A stretch of DNA of 27,548 bases from contig CAJTQH010000018.1 in the NCBI GenBank assembly GCA_910578305.1, positions 1-27,548 of the forward strand, in the 5' to 3' direction. Under the pieces are notes generated by a model. That model was given only the letters and a program-made list of their open reading frames with translations, was not told the DNA's origin and did not search any database. Each line of letters starts with the position of its first letter. Position 1 is the stretch's first letter. The translations under genes and the position numbers were made by a program. This document shows positions 23,470 through 27,548 of this stretch, piece after piece. The DNA comes from an uncultured Muribaculaceae bacterium (GTDB lineage: Bacteria; Bacteroidota; Bacteroidia; Bacteroidales; Muribaculaceae).

Positions 23470-25311
23470 TCAGTCGCCCATGGTGCGGAGAAGTTCGTCG
23501 TTGGACGATGTGCGCTCCATGCGATCTTTGATAAATTCCATGGCTTCGATACTGTTGCGGTCCGAGAGGAAGCGGCGCAGAATCCACATGCGGTTGAGGG
23601 TCTCGTCGCGCAGCAACAGATCGTCGCGGCGTGTGCTTGAGGCCATGATGTCCACAGCGGGGAAGATGCGCTTGTTGGAGAGCTTTCGGTCGAGCTGCAG
23701 CTCCATGTTGCCTGTGCCTTTGAATTCTTCGAATATCACCTCGTCCATCTTCGAACTTGTTTCGGTAAGGGCTGTGGCAATGATGGTGAGCGAGCCGCCG
23801 TTTTCGATGTTTCGCGCGGCTCCGAAGAAGCGTTTCGGTTTCTGAAGAGCATTTGCATCGACACCGCCCGAGAGTATCTTGCCCGATGCCGGTGACACGG
23901 TGTTGTAGGCACGTGCCAGTCGGGTGATAGAGTCGAGAAGTATCACTACGTCGTGGCCGCACTCAACCAGACGCTTTGCTTTCTCAAGTACTATGCCGGC
24001 TATTTTCACATGACGGTCGGCAGGTTCGTCGAATGTCGATGCGATTACTTCGGCATTGACGCTGCGGCTCATGTCGGTCACCTCTTCGGGGCGTTCGTCG
24101 ATGAGCAATATCATGATGTATGTCTCCGGATGATTTTCTGCAATCGCATTCGCTATATCCTTAAGAAGAATTGTCTTACCTGTCTTGGGCGGAGCCACTA
24201 TAAGTCCGCGCTGCCCCTTGCCGATGGGCGAGAACATATCGACTACGCGAGTAGAGATATTGGCAGAGCGGCCACTTGTAAGATCAAATTTTTCGTCAGG
24301 AAAAAGCGGCGTGAGATGTTCAAAAGGCACGCGGTCACGGATAAACTCAGGCGAGCGTCCGTTGACGCTCAACACTTTGCTCATAGGGAAGTATTTCTCA
24401 CCTTCCTTGGGCGGACGTATCGAGGCCTCCACTACGTCACCGGCCTTCAAAGCATAGGACTTTATCTGTTGCTGTGTCACATACACGTCATCGGGCGAAG
24501 TCAGATAGTTGTAGTCGCTCGAACGCAGGAATCCATATCCCTCGGGCATCACTTCCAGTACGCCGGTGGTCTCTATAAGACCGTCGAAGTTGTATTGCTG
24601 CTCCTGCTGCTGACGTTGCTGATTTCCGCCCTGCTGATTCTGATTGTTGTTATTGTTGCGATTTTTTTTATTGCGGTTTTTCTGCTGCTGCTTTTCGAGT
24701 TTTTCCTGCTGCCAAGGCTCGTTGAGGGTGATCGGTGCCGAGGCTGCGGCTGCGGCAGCCTCTTCCTTTTCACGCTGCGAACGAGGCACAAACTTCTTGC
24801 CTTCGGCGCGTGGGAAGAATGATCCGAGCGATGAATCTTTCTGTCGGAAATCACGCCGCTGTTGCTGTTGCTGCTGATGACCGCCATTGTCATCGCCCTG
24901 ACGATCAGTCGACTGAATGGCTTTGTCATCCTGTGCGGTCTGTTGGGCAGCCGGAGTTTCAGTGTTTTCATTCGCAACCTCCGGCTGAGTGTCAGCAGGA
25001 GTTGTCATGACCTCGACCTCAGCAACATCCGTGCCGACCGAAGCAGCAGAATTGTCAGCCAGCTGCGTCTGAGTGCTTTCGTCTGTATCTTTTATGCGGC
25101 TGCGTCGTCCACGCTTGGGCTTGTCGGCCGATACAGGCTCGACAACTTCGGGAGTCGGTGTCGGTATGGGAGCGTCTTCGACAACTGCCGTCTCGGTGGC
25201 TGCGACTACGTCGGGCTGCTTTGTTTCAGCCTTGGGCTTGCGTCCGCGACGTTTCGCAGGAGCGGCAGGCTCGTTGCCGGCAGATTCGGCAGCCGGCTTC
25301 ACAGCCTGCAC
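23470..25311 (-). CDS. rho: Transcription termination factor Rho, main part (downstream of a frameshift)
   Basis: This frame holds 613 residues from a GTG at 25311 and remains open to about 25347. The first ~230 residues are low complexity (KRRGRKPK repeats, then Gln/Asn-rich stretches such as RNKKNRNNNNNQNQQGG), as in the long disordered insertion of Bacteroidetes Rho. The cold-shock RNA-binding domain follows (GVLEVMPEGYGFLRS). The ATPase domain has Walker A APPKTGKT, Walker B VVILLDSITRLARAYN and the Q/R-loop region GGVDANALQKPKRFFGAARN. The Rho N-terminal domain is encoded just upstream in another frame. So the gene is broken by a single-base shift, or the sequence has an error. Confidence 0.93.
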   Translation of the reverse strand: MQAVKPAAESAGNEPAAPAKRRGRKPKAETKQPDVVAATETAVVEDAPIPTPTPEVVEPVSADKPKRGRRSRIKDTDESTQTQLADNSAASVGTDVAEVEVMTTPADTQPEVANENTETPAAQQTAQDDKAIQSTDRQGDDNGGHQQQQQQRRDFRQKDSSLGSFFPRAEGKKFVPRSQREKEEAAAAAASAPITLNEPWQQEKLEKQQQKNRNKKNRNNNNNQNQQGGNQQRQQQEQQYNFDGLIETTGVLEVMPEGYGFLRSSDYNYLTSPDDVYVTQQQIKSYALKAGDVVEASIRPPKEGEKYFPMSKVLSVNGRSPEFIRDRVPFEHLTPLFPDEKFDLTSGRSANISTRVVDMFSPIGKGQRGLIVAPPKTGKTILLKDIANAIAENHPETYIMILLIDERPEEVTDMSRSVNAEVIASTFDEPADRHVKIAGIVLEKAKRLVECGHDVVILLDSITRLARAYNTVSPASGKILSGGVDANALQKPKRFFGAARNIENGGSLTIIATALTETSSKMDEVIFEEFKGTGNMELQLDRKLSNKRIFPAVDIMASSTRRDDLLLRDETLNRMWILRRFLSDRNSIEAMEFIKDRMERTSSNDELLRTMGD

Positions 25312-25535
25312 AGCCGAAATTTCGTCAGCAGATTCTTGGTTTTGGCTTTAGGTTCTTTGGGAGCACGCTTTTTCTTTTCTGAAGCCGATGAAGCCAGGTC
25401 TATAGCCTGTTGGTCAAGGATACGATATACTGTGCCGTCACGGTCTGCCAGATCTACCTTTTTAAGCCCCATCGAATCGGCAACACCTTTGAGTTCGGCA
25501 TCGCTCATCGCGTTAAGCTCTGAAATGTTGTACAT
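25299..25535 (-). pseudogene. rho: N-terminal Rho_N fragment of rho in a different frame
   Basis: The ATG at 25535 starts MYNISELNAMSDAELKGVAD, the SAP-like Rho_N domain expected at the front of Rho, followed by LKKVDLADRDGTVYRILDQQ. A Lys-rich linker comes next (SEKKKRAPKEPKAKTK). After about residue 65 the frame leaves Rho-like sequence and stops at 25299. The main rho frame has a TAA at 25348-25350, so the shift must lie between that point and 25299. The AAAA run at 25340-25343 (TTTT on the plus strand) is the likeliest place. A corrected protein would be about 690 residues. Confidence 0.85.
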
Positions 25536-25845
25536 AAATAGTTTAAAGATGGATTATATTTTACCTGAATCCACGTCCGGTATCCGAGATGCCATGCACG
25601 TCTAATCAGTGCCGACATAATCTTCAGCCACCCTGCAAGCGGGGTATCGCCGGATTTTTGGAAAATGTATGGTGAATTATAAATATCGGATAACCCTCTC
25701 TGTCATACACGGACACATCCTGCGTCCTTAACGTCAGACCGGCACAAAATCATGCCTTAGGGATTCACCCACAAAATTAATACCATTTATCGGAATAAAC
25801 AAACATTAACCCAAAAAGATTGCCATCCGGGACAATAAACTCCTA
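25536..25845 (-). promoter_or_regulatory. Long rho 5' leader with a strong promoter
   Basis: The 310-nt gap upstream of rho contains a near-perfect promoter on the minus strand: TTTG (25800-25803), 20 nt, TAATTTTG (25772-25779). Transcription from about 25765 gives a leader of about 230 nt. The leader has a small stem ACCC/GGGT near 25663-25678. It also holds a possible 37-codon reading frame from ATG at 25618 that ends inside the rho start region. Leader-based control of rho is known in other bacteria; here it is inference. No other gene is visible in the gap. Confidence 0.5.
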
Positions 25846-27318
25846 TTATCCAACCGAGGACGAGGTATTCAACATGTGAGTCTTATGTATACGCCATCCC
25901 GACCACGCCATGACCATGGTCATTACCGGACTCATGATATTGAATATGCAGAAAGGCATATATGTAAGTGTGGCAACTCCAAGCACTGTCGACTGTGTGA
26001 CTCCGCACGAATTCCAGGGTATGAGTACAGATGTCACCGATATAGAGTCTTCAAGCGTGCGGCTAAGGGTCTGCGGCTTGACATTCAGACGCTGATAAGT
26101 AGTGCGATAGACATTCCCGCCAATTATGATGGAAAGATACTGATCGCCAGTACATGAATTAAGGAACAAGCCGCTTCCCACTGTTGTGGCCACAAGCGAT
26201 CGTGCACGACTCAGCCCGGAAGTGATGGCACGGGTTATGGTGCCAAGCATACCGGTACCAATCATCGCTCCACCGAACACCATAGCCGACAGCACAAGCC
26301 ACACCGTAGACAACATGCCTTCCGCTCCACCTGTAGCCACAAGAGGATCAAGCATGGCACTGCCTGTCGATACTGATGTAGATGTAAACAACACCTTGGC
26401 TGAGACAGCCACAACTCCCGCCACCGACACGTCTCCACCGCCAAGCGCAACTCCTATATGCGGCTGAAACACCCATATTCCTGCCAGTCCTGCGAGCGAG
26501 CCCACCGCAAGAGTCCATGACGTGCCTGCACGCAATATTATCATAACCATAGTCAACGCCGGTATCACAAGTACCCATGCGCTGATATTGAATGTAGCCT
26601 GAATAGCCTCGGTCATCTCCCGGGCATGACCTCCGGATGTGAGGTCGCTGCAATAGCCTGCCACAAGATACACAGCCAAAGCAACAGCCATTGCCGGTAT
26701 GGATGTGAGCATGAGATAACGTATGTGGGTAAAGAGCGGCACACCACATGTCGATGCAGCCAGAACAGTAGTATCGGACAATGGCGACACCTTGTCGCCG
26801 AAGTAAGCACCCGATATTATCGCACCAGCCACCCAGCCCGGGCTATACCCCATGGCGGAGCCTACACCCATCAGTGCCACTCCGATAGTGGCAATCGTGG
26901 TCCATGAACTTCCGGTAACCACCGACACCACCGAACACGTCATACAGGCAATAAACAGAAATGTCGATGGATCAAGCATCACCAGTCCGTAATCGATAAG
27001 CAACGGCACCACCCCGCTCAACATCCATGTAGACGAAAGTGTGCCTATAAGCAGCAATATGGGCACAGCCGGCAATATCTGCCGAGCACTCTTCATAAGC
27101 CCCGGCAGCAGACATCGGCGACGGCGTGTAAACAGAAGTCCTGCGACAAGGCATACGGCCGCTGCCGAACCCAATATATAGTAACTATAATCCTGCACGG
27201 CATCAGAGCCGACGCATACTATCAATGTAATCAATGTGCCCAACAGTACCACGATGGGCATTACAGACAACAGCAATCCGGGGTTGTCTGTTCTATATTT
27301 TCCAATGAACGATATCAA
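25846..27318 (-). CDS. nhaC: Na+/H+ antiporter, NhaC family
   Basis: This protein of about 490 residues is a multi-helix membrane antiporter. It begins with a helix near LLLSVMPIVVLLGTLITL. Family marks include GTLSSTWMLSGVVPLLIDYG, VVTGSSWTTIATIGVALMG, and GAIISGAYFGDKVSPLSDTT, the conserved NhaC core with its charged Asp and Lys. It would expel Na+ in exchange for protons in the inner membrane. The frame is open from a GTG at 27384, but that codon lies inside the promoter, so a later start is needed. TTG at 27318 or ATG at 27261 are the candidates, and I list the former with low certainty. Confidence 0.9.
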   Translation of the reverse strand: MISFIGKYRTDNPGLLLSVMPIVVLLGTLITLIVCVGSDAVQDYSYYILGSAAAVCLVAGLLFTRRRRCLLPGLMKSARQILPAVPILLLIGTLSSTWMLSGVVPLLIDYGLVMLDPSTFLFIACMTCSVVSVVTGSSWTTIATIGVALMGVGSAMGYSPGWVAGAIISGAYFGDKVSPLSDTTVLAASTCGVPLFTHIRYLMLTSIPAMAVALAVYLVAGYCSDLTSGGHAREMTEAIQATFNISAWVLVIPALTMVMIILRAGTSWTLAVGSLAGLAGIWVFQPHIGVALGGGDVSVAGVVAVSAKVLFTSTSVSTGSAMLDPLVATGGAEGMLSTVWLVLSAMVFGGAMIGTGMLGTITRAITSGLSRARSLVATTVGSGLFLNSCTGDQYLSIIIGGNVYRTTYQRLNVKPQTLSRTLEDSISVTSVLIPWNSCGVTQSTVLGVATLTYMPFCIFNIMSPVMTMVMAWSGWRIHKTHMLNTSSSVG

Positions 27319-27356
27319 AGTACTTTTATTATAAATGACGTATAAAAATGCAGGTG

Positions 27357-27387
27357 CAAAATTACCAAATATCTCTCCATCCACAAA
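27357..27387 (-). promoter_or_regulatory. Consensus Bacteroidetes promoter for nhaC
   Basis: On the minus strand TTTG (27384-27387) is followed by exactly 19 nt and TAATTTTG (27357-27364). Transcription would begin near 27350, which decides against any start codon upstream of that point. Confidence 0.65.
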
Positions 27388-27460
27388 GCATTTTAATAAT
27401 TTACCGCTAATATTATACGATGTTCACTTAAAAAAGCACATGCCTGCATAAGTAATACAT

Positions 27461-27548
27461 TCAAAGCCCGAACTCTGACGCGACATCGAAACACGGACAT
27501 GCCTTTGCGGCAAATTCACGGTGTCCATGCACTGTAGCCCCCGGATAC
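27461..27548 (-). CDS. C-terminal end of an N-acetylmuramoyl-L-alanine amidase (partial)
   Basis: The last 28 codons run off the window edge. They read PGATVHGHREFAAKACPCFD, then VASEFGL and a stop at 27461-27463. The GHR...AKACPCFDV pattern carries the His, Lys and Cys of the T7-lysozyme/amidase_2 family, where His and Cys bind zinc and Lys is catalytic. Such enzymes cut the amide between muramic acid and the stem peptide. The short C-terminus resembles amidases found in Bacteroidetes genomes and prophages. The rest of the gene is outside the window. The bases between it and nhaC show only the nhaC promoter. Confidence 0.75.
   Translation of the reverse strand, partial: YPGATVHGHREFAAKACPCFDVASEFGL

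Noticed and set aside
23953..24822. 289-codon plus-strand frame opposite rho
   Set aside because: It is antisense to the Rho ATPase and its Gln/Asn-rich insertion, which gives a meaningless Leu-rich product.
1..27548. CRISPR arrays, insertion sequences or tandem repeats
   Set aside because: No regularly spaced direct repeats, transposase genes or long terminal inverted repeats were seen.

Overview
The window looks like a chromosome segment from a gut Bacteroidales, most like Muribaculaceae. The evidence is: repeated promoters of the Bacteroidetes type (TTTG, about 19-20 nt, TAnnTTTG), weak Shine-Dalgarno signals, a tmRNA tag reading (A)GENNYALAA, a Rho factor with a long low-complexity insertion, and a serine-type sulfatase. 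The genus call is inference.

Left flank (1-3815, all on the minus strand): the start of a cut-off gene, a CNNM/DUF21 membrane protein that ends early inside its CBS region, a sugar O-acetyltransferase, a small membrane protein, an unrecognised 332-residue protein and a GNAT acetyltransferase.

Island (about 4004-12530, plus strand, visibly AT-richer than both flanks): a promoter and a roughly 310-nt structured RNA with two competing hairpins precede a tight run of eight genes. In order they are a JAMM deubiquitinase-like protein with a possible UBC/RWD-like tail, an E2-like protein, a 56-residue protein, an E1-like (ThiF) protein, a ClpB-like AAA+ machine, a cytoplasmic protein with three Ig-like repeats, a DUF4407 membrane protein and a 52-residue basic protein. 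Most junctions overlap or nearly abut. E1, E2 and JAMM components suggest reversible protein modification. The AAA+ protein, Ig-like scaffold and membrane protein suggest a remodelling or membrane effector arm. No ubiquitin-like protein with a terminal glycine is visible, and no integrase is present. This is the best candidate for an undescribed system, plausibly defensive.

Right flank: the island ends beside the 3' end of ssrA (tmRNA, minus strand), a common insertion hotspot. Next come a secreted TPR-retropepsin protein (minus), a plus-strand run of pyrB, pyrI, a flavin reductase, glyA and a sulfatase, then lgt, bioD, a DEDDy 3'-5' exonuclease, a small membrane protein and a second GNAT protein. 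On the minus strand follow rho, split by a frameshift near its N-terminus, an NhaC-type Na+/H+ antiporter, and the C-terminal end of an N-acetylmuramoyl-L-alanine amidase at the window edge.
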